NCBI GenBank assembly: GCA_037126765.1
Contig: JBBCBC010000001.1
Span: 21,222,622 to 21,286,621 of the forward strand
Length of the DNA: 64,000 nucleotides
Reading direction: 5' to 3'
DNA from: Stenogyne calaminthoides
Lineage: Eukaryota > Streptophyta > Magnoliopsida > Lamiales > Lamiaceae
Shown: piece after piece, positions 45,765 to 57,036 of the stretch
How positions within the stretch are numbered: position 1 is the first letter of the stretch
How the letters are laid out: each line of letters begins with the position of its first letter
Position numbers and translations under genes: made by a program
The notes under the pieces: generated by a model
The model's input: the letters and a program-made list of their open reading frames with translations, nothing else
Databases searched by the model: none
What the model was told of the DNA's origin: nothing

Positions 45765-47254
45765 TCGGTTTCGGCCTCTGAGTTTTAAATTGTAATTTAA
45801 TTCGTTTTCATTAAATTTGAAATTGGATAGTAGAATTGCTAGATCTTTTTTGCAGGTATCCAATTGTTATGGTATTTGATGAATGTTCATATTTATGCAT
45901 GCATATAAATTGTGGTTTTTTTTAATTGATTCGCTTGAATTCGCTTTGCCCTCGCGAGAAAATCCACGAGTAGATTAAGATTTTATTTGATTCGCTCAAT
46001 GTAATGTACTGCCCAGATCTAGGTTTATTTATTTTTTATAAATAAATTGTAACCGATCGAAATGGAGGCGAGACGGAAGAATTAAAATATGGATCCTGAA
46101 TCGCAGTTTACGCTGCCGCTGGCAGAACGCGTTGGTGGAAGACGCGTATGACACGCGACGCTCGCAGTGCACATCGGGTATTGGCGATAATGGCGGCCTA
46201 GGGCGGATCAAAGCCGAGGCAACAGGTAGGGCCGCGATGCGGATGCGCCAGCGGCTGCGACGAGGTGGGGCGGCGACGTATAAGCGGATTTCCGCATGGG
46301 CGATTCGTACGCAGCGCGCAGTTGCTGGCGCGAAGCGCTACCGCTACCGCCGAAGTTGCCGGAAGGCTGGGCGACGCGGCGGCACTTAGGGCGCCAAGAC
46401 GACGGGTTGCCGACGACAAGGCGAAGAGTGCAAGGGGTGCACTCCGACCCGCGAGCTGGTCGATGACGTGACTTGACGAGACGTTTTTTTAAGACGGTCA
46501 AGTGGGAATTTTTCGAGACGAACGATGAAGGATATGAAGACGATTTCTCAAGATCAAGACATGACAAAAATTAACCGTGACAATTGGATATATGTGCCCA
46601 ATGTGCTTAATTTTTGTTTTGATGTTTTGCATTTTTTTTTTGTGCTTATTTAAATTGTGTTTAAATTTGCGATGCATGAGAAAATATTTTTTTGAAAAAT
46701 CTCACTTTCGAAAATTACTAAGTATGCTTAAACAATTAATTGACAATTTTATTCCGAAAAAATTGAATTAATTTTGACCTCCATGATTTATTTATTTGTG
46801 AATTCTTTTGGAGAAATTCCCCCCACGGGACGGTCAAAAGATGGCTTTCACATGAATAAATTACAAACGGATGATTGTGGATTATTATTAGTGGCGACGA
46901 TGATCCACCCCACGAGGCTCGTTCAAAGCGAAATAACAATTCTGTATTTAATCATGGTTATTACTTAGGTATAAAATTGATATGCATATACTTCCCCGAA
47001 GTCCCTGTCAATTTTATATTGGTCAAGTGGGAGCCAACTATTAATCTGGATATTAAAGGTTTGTAACTGTTTTCTTGTTTGTAACCTGCTTGAATGTGTT
47101 TAAATAATGACCCAACCCACGTGTCTTATTTAAACTGTTTTGAGATGTTGGCTGATGCATGTTCATATTTTTTTTGAGATTTTATTATGATGCATGTGAT
47201 CGAACCTTGTGATATATTTGTGCTTATGCATATTATTATTTATTTCAGTTCATC
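45765..47254 (+). other. Cop-N3 leader with GC-rich block and paired hairpins
   Basis: The GC-rich block is at about 46060-46480, again unlike the blocks of the sister copies. Hairpin 1 is at 46879-46942, and hairpin 2 at 47098-47135 (GTTTAAATAA/TTATTTAAAC, the apical stem weaker). No coding sequence is supported. Confidence 0.7.
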
Positions 47255-48505
47255 ATGTCGCAACCTTTTAATCCACTGTTCAATATACTTAAAGACAATT
47301 TGCTTACTGGTGAAAACTTCGTTGATTGGAGTCATAAACTTACTATTGTCCTCACTGCACAAATACAACATCATTGGGTTCTTGATGTACCCACGCCTCG
47401 TAAGCCTACTGAAGGATCATCAGATGTAGAAAGATACTTGTATAATATCTGGGAGCAGGCTAACGAACCTATGAAGCGTATAATCTTGACTTCACTGTCT
47501 GGTGATTTGAGATACATTCATGAAGGTGTTGAATCTGCTGCGGAAATTATGCAAAGTCTTGAAGAAATGTTTTTGACAAAAGACCGCATGATCAATCAGT
47601 TTAAAAACGACGACGTGGCTAGGCTAAAAATGGCTGAGGGAACACCCGTAAGGGAGCATGTTCTCAGAATAAAATGTCATTTTAACAAGCTTGCCTATCT
47701 CGGTACTAAGTATTTTGATGAGAACCAAATCGAATTTCTTTTCCTAACTCTTCCAAGGTGTTTTGATGAGTTTTACTGTAGTTTTGTGATGAGCGATCAC
47801 ATGTTTACTATGGACACTCTACAAGAAGCCTTGGAGAAAATAGAGAAGCATTTAGGAAAGAAAGACGAAGCATTGGTGACCAAAGGTCTTTTCTCAAGAT
47901 CTAGGTCAATGGAAGGCAAGACTCAAGAAAAGGAAAGTGGTCAGATCCAAAGCAAACTCATCACTAAGAAAAGTAAGAGAAAGACAGCTAGCTGTATGGG
48001 TGTCAAGAAAGTACCAAAAGGAAAATGTTTTAACTGCGGTAAAAAGGGACATTGGAGGACAGCCTGTTCCAAACCAAAAAGGAATGGAAAGAAAGGTAAT
48101 TCTCACGCACTAGTTGTTGAAACTTCCTTAGCGGCGTATGCCTCCCATTTATGGGTGGTGGATACGGGGTCCACTGATCATGTTTGTTTCATTTTACAGG
48201 GGTTCAAGCTAACCCGACAACTTAGTGGGAGTGAGATCCTCATCACACTGGGCGATGCTACGAGAGTGGCTGCTGAAGCAGTGGGAGAAGTGCACCTGTC
48301 TTTTGAAGACAGAGTTTTAATTTTAAGAGATGTTCTTTACGTTCCTAGTTTTAGAAAGAATTTAATTTCGGTTTCTAAACTTTACCTTGATGGATATTCG
48401 GTTACTTTTGATAAAGTTGTTACCATTTCTCTTTATGATAAATTTATCTGTCATGGAACGTCGTCGAATAATCTCTGTACAATTAACAGTGCACACCACT
48501 CATGA
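47255..48505 (+). CDS. Cop-N3 Gag-protease, 416 codons
   Basis: This is the best-preserved gag in the window. Residues 1-30 (MSQPFNPLFNILKDNLLTGE...) match the sister elements. Residues 45-205 form the copia gag core; 210-255 are basic and Ser/Lys-rich. The CCHC zinc knuckle, which binds genomic RNA, is at 258-271 (CFNCGKKGHWRTAC). The aspartic protease site is DTGS at 303-306, followed by the usual YVPSFRKNLISVSKL block at 362-376. The ORF stops at 416 (TGA, 48503), but the same frame stays open beyond to 49096, so one nonsense change separates it from integrase. In sisters this codon is CAG or CAA. The gag core differs strongly from Cop-N1 while both ends agree. Confidence 0.88.
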   Translation: MSQPFNPLFNILKDNLLTGENFVDWSHKLTIVLTAQIQHHWVLDVPTPRKPTEGSSDVERYLYNIWEQANEPMKRIILTSLSGDLRYIHEGVESAAEIMQSLEEMFLTKDRMINQFKNDDVARLKMAEGTPVREHVLRIKCHFNKLAYLGTKYFDENQIEFLFLTLPRCFDEFYCSFVMSDHMFTMDTLQEALEKIEKHLGKKDEALVTKGLFSRSRSMEGKTQEKESGQIQSKLITKKSKRKTASCMGVKKVPKGKCFNCGKKGHWRTACSKPKRNGKKGNSHALVVETSLAAYASHLWVVDTGSTDHVCFILQGFKLTRQLSGSEILITLGDATRVAAEAVGEVHLSFEDRVLILRDVLYVPSFRKNLISVSKLYLDGYSVTFDKVVTISLYDKFICHGTSSNNLCTINSAHHS

Positions 48506-49548
48506 AATGCATCCTATAACACATCAATTGTTTCCGATAAAAGAAAACGTTCATCAGACGTGAACGAGACACTTCTATGGCATCTAAGATTGGGACATAT
48601 TAATCCAAAGAGGATCCAAAGGTTGGTAGAAGACGGTTCACTGGAGTCTCTCCAAGTTGAACCAATCCCAACCTGCGAATCATGTTTGGAAGGTAAAATG
48701 ACCAAGAGGGCATTCAGAGCCAAGGGGAATAGAGCCAAAGAAGTGTTAGAAATCGTTCACACAGACGTATGTGGTCCAATGTCAATCAAAGCAAGAGGAG
48801 GTTATGAGTATTTCATCACTTTTATTGATGATTACTCAAGGTACGACTATATTTTCCTTATGAAGCATAAATCTGAGACTTTTGACAAATTCAAAGAATT
48901 TAAGGCTCAAACAGAGAATCATAGGGAAAAACGTATCAAGTCTCTACGATCCGATCATGGAGGCGAGTACCTCAGCGATGAGTTTTTGAACTACTTGTCA
49001 GATGAAGGGATTGTATCCCAAATAATCGTGCGGAACCCTCAACAAAACGGGTCGCAGAGCGAAAGAAAACAGAACTCTTTTTTTAGAAATGGTTAGATCA
49101 ATGATGAGTTATGCGGATCTACCCAAGTCGCTACGGGGGTCATGCCTTGGAAACAAAGACTTTACATTCTGAACTTGGTGCCATCCAAATCGGTTCCCAA
49201 AACTCCCAAAGAATTATGGATCGGGCGCAAGCCGGTTTAGAGACACATGAGAAATTTGGGGTGTCCGCCCTCGTGTTGGACAAGGAAGCCGGAAAATTGG
49301 ATCCTCGATCGTAATTAAGGTTGTTTATAGGATACCCCGGAAAACAAAAGGGTGTATGTTCTATGGTCCCAAGATCAAAAGGTTGTAATAAGCACCCACT
49401 TTAGATTTTTGGAAGAAGACTATATGAACGAAAGGAGACCCGTGAGATTACCTTAAATTAGCTAAGGGGCTAACCTCGATTAAATTGTATAAGATGATAT
49501 ACCAAATGACATACTTACACAACCGAACCTCGTCATAGTGGGAGGGTT
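48506..49548 (+). pseudogene. Cop-N3 pre-integrase and integrase, frameshifted
   Basis: In the gag frame, open to 49096. The zinc-binding start LLWHLRLGHINPKR...CESC is intact. The core has VHTDVCGPM with the first Asp, FIDDYSRYDYIF, and LRSDHGGEYLSDEF with the second Asp. At about 49040 the frame slips just before the Glu (PQQNGSQSERKQN where sisters have GVAEQRN). After 49100 the C-terminal part appears in pieces: MSYADLPKS at about 49100 and IWGCP-like remains at 49255. Past 49320 there are short indels every few dozen bases. Confidence 0.82.
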
Positions 49549-50673
49549 GTGAGACAAATGACCCGAGAGATTCATGGGGATAGGAGAGTCCTCGGACTTG
49601 ATTCCCTGACAAGACGAATCGGACCCCATGGACATATGACGAGGCAATCCAAGACAAGGATGTGGTTTCTTGGCAAACAAACAATGAAAGCGAAATGGGT
49701 TCTATGGATCATAACAGAGTGTGGGGAGCTAGTCGAACCACTTAATGGGGTCAAACCCATTGGTTGCAAGTGGGTATACAAGAGAAAAAAGAGGACCGGA
49801 CGGGAAGGTGGAAACCTTCAAGGCAAGGCTTGTGGCGAAAGGTTATACTCGTAAAAAGAAGGGATCGACTATGAGGAAACTTTTTTCACCTGAAGTAATG
49901 CTCAAGTCCATCCGAATTCTCTTGTCGATTCTTCAAGATCTCAACTTTGAAATCTGGCAAATGGATGTCAAGACGGCTTTCCTTAACTGAAGTCTTGATG
50001 AAGAAATCTATATGCAACAACCCCAAGGCTTCATTGAAAAAGGCCAAGAACACCTAGTTTGTAAGCTCAAGAAGTCCATTTACGAACTCAAACAAGCATC
50101 CAGAGCTTGGAACCAATGTTTTGATCAAGTAATAAAGTCTTATGGCTTTGATCAAAATGAGTTCGAAAGTTGTGTGTACAAAATGACATTCTGCTCAACG
50201 GGAACGATGTAAAGGTGTTATCAGATGTAAGGGCATGGCTTTCAAAATAGTTTGATATGAAGGACTTAGGGGAAGCCGGGCACATCCTTGGGATCAAGAT
50301 TACTCAAGATCGCAAGAAAATGATAATAGGCTTATCGCAAGCTTCATACATAGACACTGTCTTGAAGCGATTCAGCATGCAAGATTCCAAGAAAGGCTTC
50401 GTACCTTTCAGACATGGAATCCATCTATCCAAGGAAATGTGCCCTAAGACACAAAAGGAGATAGATGATATGAAAGACATTCCTTATGCTTGGTACCGTC
50501 GGAAGCCTTATGTATGCAATCTTTGTGCCGCAGACCGGATATCTGCTTTATCGTTGGCATGGTGGCAAGATATCAAAGTAACCCGGGAAAGAACATTAGG
50601 CAGCGTTAAAAACATTACGAAGTATCTGAAAAGAACTCGAGATAGAATGTTGGTTTATCGATCGATAGTCTAA
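49549..50673 (+). pseudogene. Cop-N3 RT with active-site deletion
   Basis: The fingers are readable from about 49730 (NGVKPIGCKWVYKR, KVETFKARLVAKGYT). LNFEIWQMDVKTAFLN at about 49940-49989 is followed by a stop (TGA) where sisters encode Gly. EEIYMQQPQGFIEKGQEHLV and the GFDQNEFESCVYK block follow. At about 50182 some 43 bp are missing compared with Cop-N2 and Cop-L, taking most of the YVDD catalytic motif and shifting the frame. The thumb (50257-50673, MKDLGEAGHILGIKITQDRK) is then open in a new frame. No polymerase activity is possible from this copy. Confidence 0.85.
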
Positions 50674-51157
50674 TCCCCATCGGCCACACGGACTCGGTTT
50701 CAAATCGGACTTAGATTTCAAAAATCTACCTCCCAGAGTGTGTTTTGCATGGGGAGGAGCCATGACATGGAGAAGCGTTAAGCGTAAATGCATCATGATT
50801 CTACCATGGAAGCCGAATATGTAGCTGCTTGCGAGGCAGCGAAAGAAGCTGTTTGGCTCAAGAACTTCCTAGTAGACTTGGATGTAGTTCCAAATTTGCC
50901 CAGCACAATCACTGTTTATTGTGATAATGCCGGAGCAGTTGCAAATTCAAGGGAACCAAGAGCCCACAAGGCCAAAAAAACACATTGAAAGGAAATACCA
51001 TCTTATCGAAAAAATCGTTAAGAGAGGAGATATAGAGGTGGCAAAGATCGCGTCAGAAGACAACCTAGCAGATCCATTCACAAAGGGTCTGCCTCAGAAT
51101 ACATTCGAGAGACATGTGGAAGGAATGGGTGTCAAGACCGTTGCCAATCTGCTTTGA
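50674..51157 (+). pseudogene. Cop-N3 RNase H, nearly open
   Basis: Two overlapping frames cover the domain. The first, 50788-50986, reads DSTMEAEYVAACEAAKEAVW with the catalytic Glu/Asp region, then ITVYCDNAGAVANS with the Asp in the YCDN motif. A one-base slip at about 50975 moves to the second frame (to 51157), which carries HIERKYHLIEKIVKRGDI and ends at KTVANLL. The segment 50674-50787 is broken. RNase H removes the RNA template and leaves the purine tract as primer. Confidence 0.82.
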
Positions 51158-51263
51158 GTATAAGTGGGAGATATTATTAGGTTCGTGTAGGTGACATTAG
51201 ATGTCACGTATTAGGAACTACACGAGACATGATGTAGTATACTTAAAAGATGACTTTGAGTAT

Positions 51264-51274
51264 AAGTGGGAGAT
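51264..51274 (+). other. Cop-N3 polypurine tract
   Basis: AAGTGGGAGAT right before the 3' LTR. The same motif also occurs at about 51163-51173 after the pol stop, with a GTGACAT/ATGTCAC hairpin between. Confidence 0.85.
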
Positions 51275-53232
51275 TGTTGGGGTTATATTGGAAAGTATGC
51301 TTTTACTTTGTATAACCAAACTGAATTTCTGTCTTATTTACTGAAATAAATTATTTATCACTGATGCTTTAAATATCATTGAATGTTACATATATTTACT
51401 GCATAACTATTCAATAAATAGTACGTGTTACATTGTAGTTAATTTAGTGATACCAGATCACAGAAGATTAAATTAACAGTTCCTTGTAACCAAAACTACA
51501 CCATTCACGACCTAGATGGAAATGAACAATCCATAGTGAAAGGTTGAAGTGTAAGGCTCAGATTGGCTTGTCTTGACCAAGAGATTACACTAGTGCATGA
51601 CTGATGCACTGAATAGGACCTACATGAGGACAAATTCTTCAGCACTGAACTAGGAAGAATTAGACCTCAGTGGTTCGTTATTTCTTAATCTTCGTCCCTT
51701 GAATAGGATCGCGTGTGGTTATTAATTATTGCTTTGACTTATTACGGGAAGAGAATCAACGAGATTCAATACTTTATATCTTGGGCAATATTATTGGTCA
51801 CATGCGATTGCTAAGATTTAATACGAAGAATCGTGTGCAAGTACGCTTGTTCTATTTGCCCCCTTGGGAGGTTCATTAGATTTATCATACCAAATCTTGC
51901 AAGTGAAACTAGTTTCCGGTATGGATAATAATGTTGAACCGTTCCTTAACCAAGGACAAAAGATATTAATTAATGGAATGTTATTTCAGTGGCTTGAATT
52001 AATTAATGGGCTAGATAATCTTAAACACGGGAAATAATAACCGGGAGCCATATTAACAATAATATGGGTTAAGATGGATAGTGCAATATTAATTATGTAG
52101 TGGGATTAATTAATATTTATGGGCTTGAATAATATTGTGGCTCAATATTAGATATTCAAAGTCCATTAGAAGGTCCAATCTTAATTCTCCTAAAGGCCCC
52201 TCAAGTAGCCCAAACATAATGTCCAGTAACTGAAAAAGGTGTTTAAAATAAAATAAATTATTGTTGCCTAATTTTCCTAAAAGTTTCGAAAATAATAAAT
52301 AAAAGAGGGAGAAATATTTTCTTTGAATTTTGTTATGGAATGTAGATAAGTATTCTTGGAATACAAGATTATCTCATTAAATTCAAGAAATCTCCCACTT
52401 GGTTATTTATTAAGCATATTTCGAAATTTATGAATAAATAAGGAGAGGAAAGATTTTCTTAATTTTCTTGAAAATATATTATGGAAGATATGTATTCTTG
52501 GAATACAAGAATATCTCATAAATTCAAGAAGATCCAAATCTTGGATTCCTACTCCTTATTTTTCGAAAAATACCATAACAAGATGAGTTGTGATTTTTGT
52601 GGAATATTTAATTATGGAGAAAAGAATATATGGGATATATTCAAGATTTCTTGGAGATCAAGAAAAAGATTTTCCCATCTTTATTTCCAACTAAAATTTC
52701 GACCAACCCCTCATTATAAATAGGGGATGAATATTTCATCCCCAGGTGAACACGAAAATTGGTTTTTCGGAAAAATATCAGCGTCGATAAAATATCAAAT
52801 ATTTTGAAACGTCGACAGATTGTGTATTTTCGAAAAACCTCAATTGTGAGTGTGCAATTCCATGTGTTGGAAAAATTAGAAATCCACAAAGGTGGTGCAA
52901 CATAATTTTATTTTTCCTTTTGTTAAATTGTCCGCGAGTTCCTTCCACCGGATTGTTGAACAAGGGCTAGGGAATACTTGAGAAGGCTTTTTGGTGTGTT
53001 CGTGTGAATTGGATCCATCTTCTCAACGGTTGTCACTCCGAGAGGTTAGTTCACATAAACCCGTAGCAATTCCGCATGTGTAGGATTTATGTGAACTGTT
53101 TATATGCATGATTTGTTGTTGAATTATTATTTGAATTAATATAGGATTAATTCATGCTAGTAATAATTGTTAGAATTAAATTTGTATTTAAATATTCATC
53201 CCGAATAGATCCGGGCAATTAATTCTCCAACG
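51275..53232 (+). repeat. Cop-N3 3' LTR (1958 bp)
   Basis: From TGTTGGGGTTATATTGG to TAATTCTCCAACG. The last base of the usual CA end is G. GGCGG follows (53233-53237), the right target duplication, then Cop-N2 pol resumes. Confidence 0.92.
52715..52722 (+). promoter_or_regulatory. Cop-N3 3' LTR TATA box
   Basis: TATAAATA followed by GGGGATGA. Confidence 0.7.
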
Positions 53233-53237
53233 GGCGG

Positions 53238-54226
53238 TCCAAGATAAGGATTCAGAATCCTGGCAAATTGCGATGGAAGCCGAGATGAGCTCAATGGATC
53301 ATAATCAAGTGTGGGAGCTAGTTGAACCACCCAGTGAGGTAAAACTCATTGGATGTAAGTGGGTCTACAAGAGGAAAAGAGGACCAGACAGGAAGGTGGA
53401 AACCTTCAAATCTAGGCTTGTGGCAAAGGGATACACTCAGAAAGAGAGTATCGATTATGAAGAAACCTTTTCGTCTGTAGCCATGCTTAAGTACATCCGT
53501 ATTCTCTTGGCAATAGCTGTGCATCTAGATTTTGAGATCTGGCAAATGGATGTCAAGACACCTTTCCTTAACGGGAGTCTTGACGAGGAAATCTATATGC
53601 AACAGCCTGAAGGTTTCATCGAAAAAGACCAAGAACACCTTGTGTGCAAGCTGAGGAAGTCCACTTATGGATTGAAGCAAGCATCTTGGGCTTGGAACCA
53701 ATGTTTTGATCATGTAATCAAGTCTTATGGGTTTGATCAAAATGATTTCGAGAGTTTTGTTTATAGAAAGTGTGACGGAACTGCCTTGGTATTCCTAGTA
53801 CTATACGTAGATGATATTCTACTCATCGGAAATGATGTAAAGGTTTTGTCAGATGTAAGGGTATGGCTGTCAAAACAGTTTGATATGAATGACTTAGGGG
53901 AAGCCGGTCATATTCTTGGGATCAAGATCACTCGAGATCGAAAGAAAAGAATGATAGGCTTATCGCAAGCTTCATACATAGATATCGTTTTGAAGCGTTT
54001 CAACATGCAAGATTCCAAGAAGGGTTTTGTACCTTTCAGGCACAGAATCCATCTATCAAAAGACATGTGCCCTAAGACACAAAGGGATATAGATGACATG
54101 AGAGGCATTCCTTATGCTTCGACAGTAGGAAGCCTCATGTATGCAATGTTGTGTACGAGACCGGATATCTGTTACGCCGTAGGCATGGTTGCAAGATATC
54201 AAAGTAATCCCGGAAATCAACATTAG
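53238..54226 (+). pseudogene. Cop-N2 RT, intact catalytic core
   Basis: The frame continues from 43790 across the Cop-N3 insertion; the first Met is at 53273 (317 codons). It shows KLIGCKWVYKRKRGPDRK (residues 24-41), WQMDVKTPFLNGSLDEEIYM (90-109), the GLKQAS block (133-138) and the catalytic YVDD at 178-181 with ILLIGND after it. The thumb DLGEAGHILGIKITRDRK is at 207-224 and PDICYAVGMVARYQSNPG at 297-314. It ends at a TAG where related copies encode Trp (NPGNQH then stop), just before RNase H. It is the most complete RT in the window, but its own gag and RNase H are ruined. Confidence 0.88.
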
Positions 54227-54773
54227 ACTGCTGTTAAGAACATTCTGAAGTGTCTGAAAAGAACTCGAGATAGAATGCTGGTTTATCAGATAGACAATTT
54301 ATTTCCAGTGGGATACACGGACTTGGATTTTCAATCAAACCTAGATTCTAGACTATCTGCCTCAGTTAGTGTGTTTATATTTGGGAAGTGTAGCCATGAA
54401 ATGAACGAGTGTGAAGCAAAAATGCATCACTGACTCAACCATGGAAGCCGGGTAAGTAGCTGCTTGTGAAGTAGTGAAGGAACCAGTTTGGCTCTAGATC
54501 TTCTTAGTGGACTTGGATGGAGTTCCGAATTTGTCTAACAATATTGGCTAGGGGCAGTTGTAAATTCGAGGGAACCAAGAGCCCACGAGTCAAACAAACA
54601 CACTGAAGGAAAGAAATCTTAGACGAGAAATCGTTAAGAGAGGAGATATAGAGGTGGCTAAGATCGCATTGGAGGATAACCTAGTTAATCCTTTCACAAA
54701 GTGTCTGCCTCTGGAAACATTCAAGAGACATGTGGGAGGAATGGTTGTCAAGTGCGTAGCCAATCTGCTTTGA
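54227..54773 (+). pseudogene. Cop-N2 RNase H, decayed
   Basis: Continues the RT frame after the TAG with KNILKCLKRTRDRMLVY, then breaks. AHESNKHTEGKK-like and GDIEVAKIAL-like pieces can be read, ending near 54773 with the family stop after the VANLL-like end. It lacks a continuous frame through the catalytic residues. Confidence 0.75.
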
Positions 54774-54877
54774 GTATACGTGGGAGAGACATTATTAGGT
54801 TCGTGTAGGTGGCATTAGATGTCACGTAGAACTACACGAGACGTGTTGTGGTATACTTAAAAGCAGACTTTGAGTAT

Positions 54878-54887
54878 AAGTGGGAGA
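54878..54887 (+). other. Cop-N2 polypurine tract
   Basis: AAGTGGGAGA, one T shorter than in the sisters, directly before the 3' LTR. A second purine run lies at about 54780-54788. Confidence 0.8.
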
Positions 54888-56732
54888 TGTTGGGGTTAGA
54901 CGTGAAAGTATGCTTTTACTTTGTATAACCTATGTATTAAACACTTATTTATTGAAATAAATTGTTTATCACTGTTGCTTTAAATATGATTGAATGTTAT
55001 ATATATTTATTGTAAACCGTTCGTAGCACGCGTTACATTGTAGTTAACGTGGTGATACCAGATCACAGAAGATCTCGTTAATAGTTCCTTGTAAACGAGT
55101 GCGTGCTTTATAAATTAGATAGATCTGAACAATCTATTGCTAGAAGTTGATGTGTAAGGCTCAGATTGACTTGTTTTGACCAAGAGATTACACTAGTGCA
55201 TTCGATGCACTGAAGCGGACCTAAAGAGAGGATAAACTCATTCGCACTGACTTAAGGGATAAAGAGTTAGACCTCAGTGATTGTTGATTTCTTAATCTAT
55301 GTCACTTAATAAAGACTGTGTGTTATTAGTAGTTATTGCTTTGACTTATAAATGGGAAGAGAATCATTGCGACTTCGATACCCTATATCTTGAGCAATAA
55401 TATTAATTGCACGACAGTTGCTAAATTAATACAGAGAATCGTGTACTTGCAATGTCTTGCTTGATTGGTCCCCTTGGTGGGCCCGTAACCTTTATCATAC
55501 CAAATCTTGCAAGTGGAATTAATTTTTCGGTATGGATAATAAAGTTGGGTTATCCTTACTCCAAGGATAAAGATATTAATTAATATAAAGCTTTTCAGTG
55601 GCTTAATTAATTAATGGACTAAATAATCTTAAACACTGGAAATAATAATCGGGAGCCATATTACCGTAATATGGGTTAAGATTGGATAGTGCAATATAAA
55701 TTATATAGTGGTATTAATTAATATTAATGGACTGAATTATATTGTGGCTCAATATTGGAATTCAGAAGCCCATTGGAAGGTCCATCTTAATTCTCCTAAA
55801 GGCCCCTCAAGTAGCCCAAATTATAGTCCAATAAATAAAAGGTGCTTAAAATAAAATAAATTTATTGTTGCAATATTTCCTAATTTTTCCAAAATATTAA
55901 AGAAAAGAGGGAGAAGGATTTTCTTGAAAAGATTTTATGGAAATGAGATAATGTATTCTTGGAATACAAGATTATCCCATAAATTCAAGAAAAGTCACAC
56001 TTGGCTTCTTTAATTGGATTTTTTGAAAATTATGTGTAAGAAAGGGAAGAAAGATTTTCTTGATTTTTTTGGAAAGATTTTATGGAGAAAGATATGTATT
56101 CTTGGAATACAAGAATATCTCATAAATTCAAGAAAGATCCAATCTTGCAAATCTTCTTGAGATTTTCAAAAAGTAAGGCTAAATAAGGGTGTGAGATTTT
56201 TGTGAAAAAATACACATGGAAAGAAGAATATATTGGATATATTCAAGATTTCTTGGAGATCAAGAAAAGATCTTTCCTAGCCCTAATTGTGCACTAAAAT
56301 TTCGAACCCCCTTGTCTTGTAAATAGGGATGATTTTTTCATCTCCAACTAGTGTTCCATGCGTTGGAAATATTAGAAATCCACAAAGGTGGTGCAACAAT
56401 ATTTTTATTTTCCTTGTTTTATAAATTGTTCATTGGAGAACCTTCCACTGGGGTTATTGGACAAGGACTTGGGAATACTTGAGAAAGACTTTTGGTGGGT
56501 ATCCAGATACTTGATCATGTCTGTGTCAGATCGTCTCTCCAACGGGTACGTTTACGTAAACTCCTAAAAATTCCGCATGCTAGGATCTTTTACGTGAATT
56601 ATTATTTGCATGTTGTTGTTGGATTGATTATTATTTGAATTCACTTAGGTAAATTCATGCTAGTAATAATTATTAATTTAAATTTGTGTTTATGAGGTCT
56701 CCCGATAGATCCTGACAAATGTTATCCCAACA
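54888..56732 (+). repeat. Cop-N2 3' LTR (1845 bp)
   Basis: From TGTTGGGGTTAGACGTG to TTATCCCAACA, then AATCC, the right target duplication. It matches the split 5' LTR piece by piece. The TATA box is changed to TGTAAATA (56318-56325). Confidence 0.92.
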
Positions 56733-56737
56733 AATCC

Positions 56738-57021
56738 TTCTATCGGATTACGTTCGTGGACGTGGGATATATTTGAGAAGGCACTTTGTATTGATCCATC
56801 GTCTCAACGGTTATTTCTACAAGAGGTATGTAATCTCGTAACTCCTAGATTCCGCATGCTTAGGATTTACATGGATTACGTGTATGCATGTTGCTTATTT
56901 ATTTGTTTAATTATTATGTTGAATTGATTTAGGATTAATTCATGTTAGTAATTAATTGATTAATTTAAATATATATTTAAATTCACCTCGAATAGATCCG
57001 GGCACCCCTTATTTCTCAACA
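56738..57021 (+). repeat. Cop-N1 5' LTR, second part
   Basis: Starts TTCTATCGGATT after the AATCC duplication and ends TATTTCTCAACA. With 24815-26216 it rebuilds an LTR of about 1.69 kb, somewhat shorter than its relatives. Confidence 0.88.
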
Positions 57022-57023
57022 AC

Positions 57024-57036
57024 TGGTACCAGAGCC
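57024..57036 (+). other. Cop-N1 primer-binding site
   Basis: TGGTACCAGAGCC, one change from TGGTATCAGAGCC. Confidence 0.85.

Larger units (their letters stand above)
43791..53232 (+). mobile_element. Cop-N3: copia element inserted in Cop-N2 pol, 9.4 kb
   Basis: A complete plus-strand element with perfect GGCGG target duplications (43786-43790 and 53233-53237), two LTRs of about 1.96 kb, primer site, leader, gag, protease, integrase, RT, RNase H and purine tract. The two LTRs read nearly the same, suggesting a recent insertion. It is nonetheless dead: a stop ends gag-protease, frameshifts hit integrase, and RT lost its active site. Confidence 0.93.
26217..56732 (+). mobile_element. Cop-N2: copia element split by two later insertions
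   Basis: A complete plus-strand element bounded by perfect AATCC duplications (26212-26216 and 56733-56737). The 5' LTR is 26217-26410 plus 38370-40021, and the 3' LTR is 54888-56732. Sire-1 interrupts its 5' LTR and Cop-N3 interrupts pol at the integrase-RT border. Without the two guests it would be about 9.1 kb. Gag is badly decayed, while integrase and RT remain mostly open. Confidence 0.92.
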
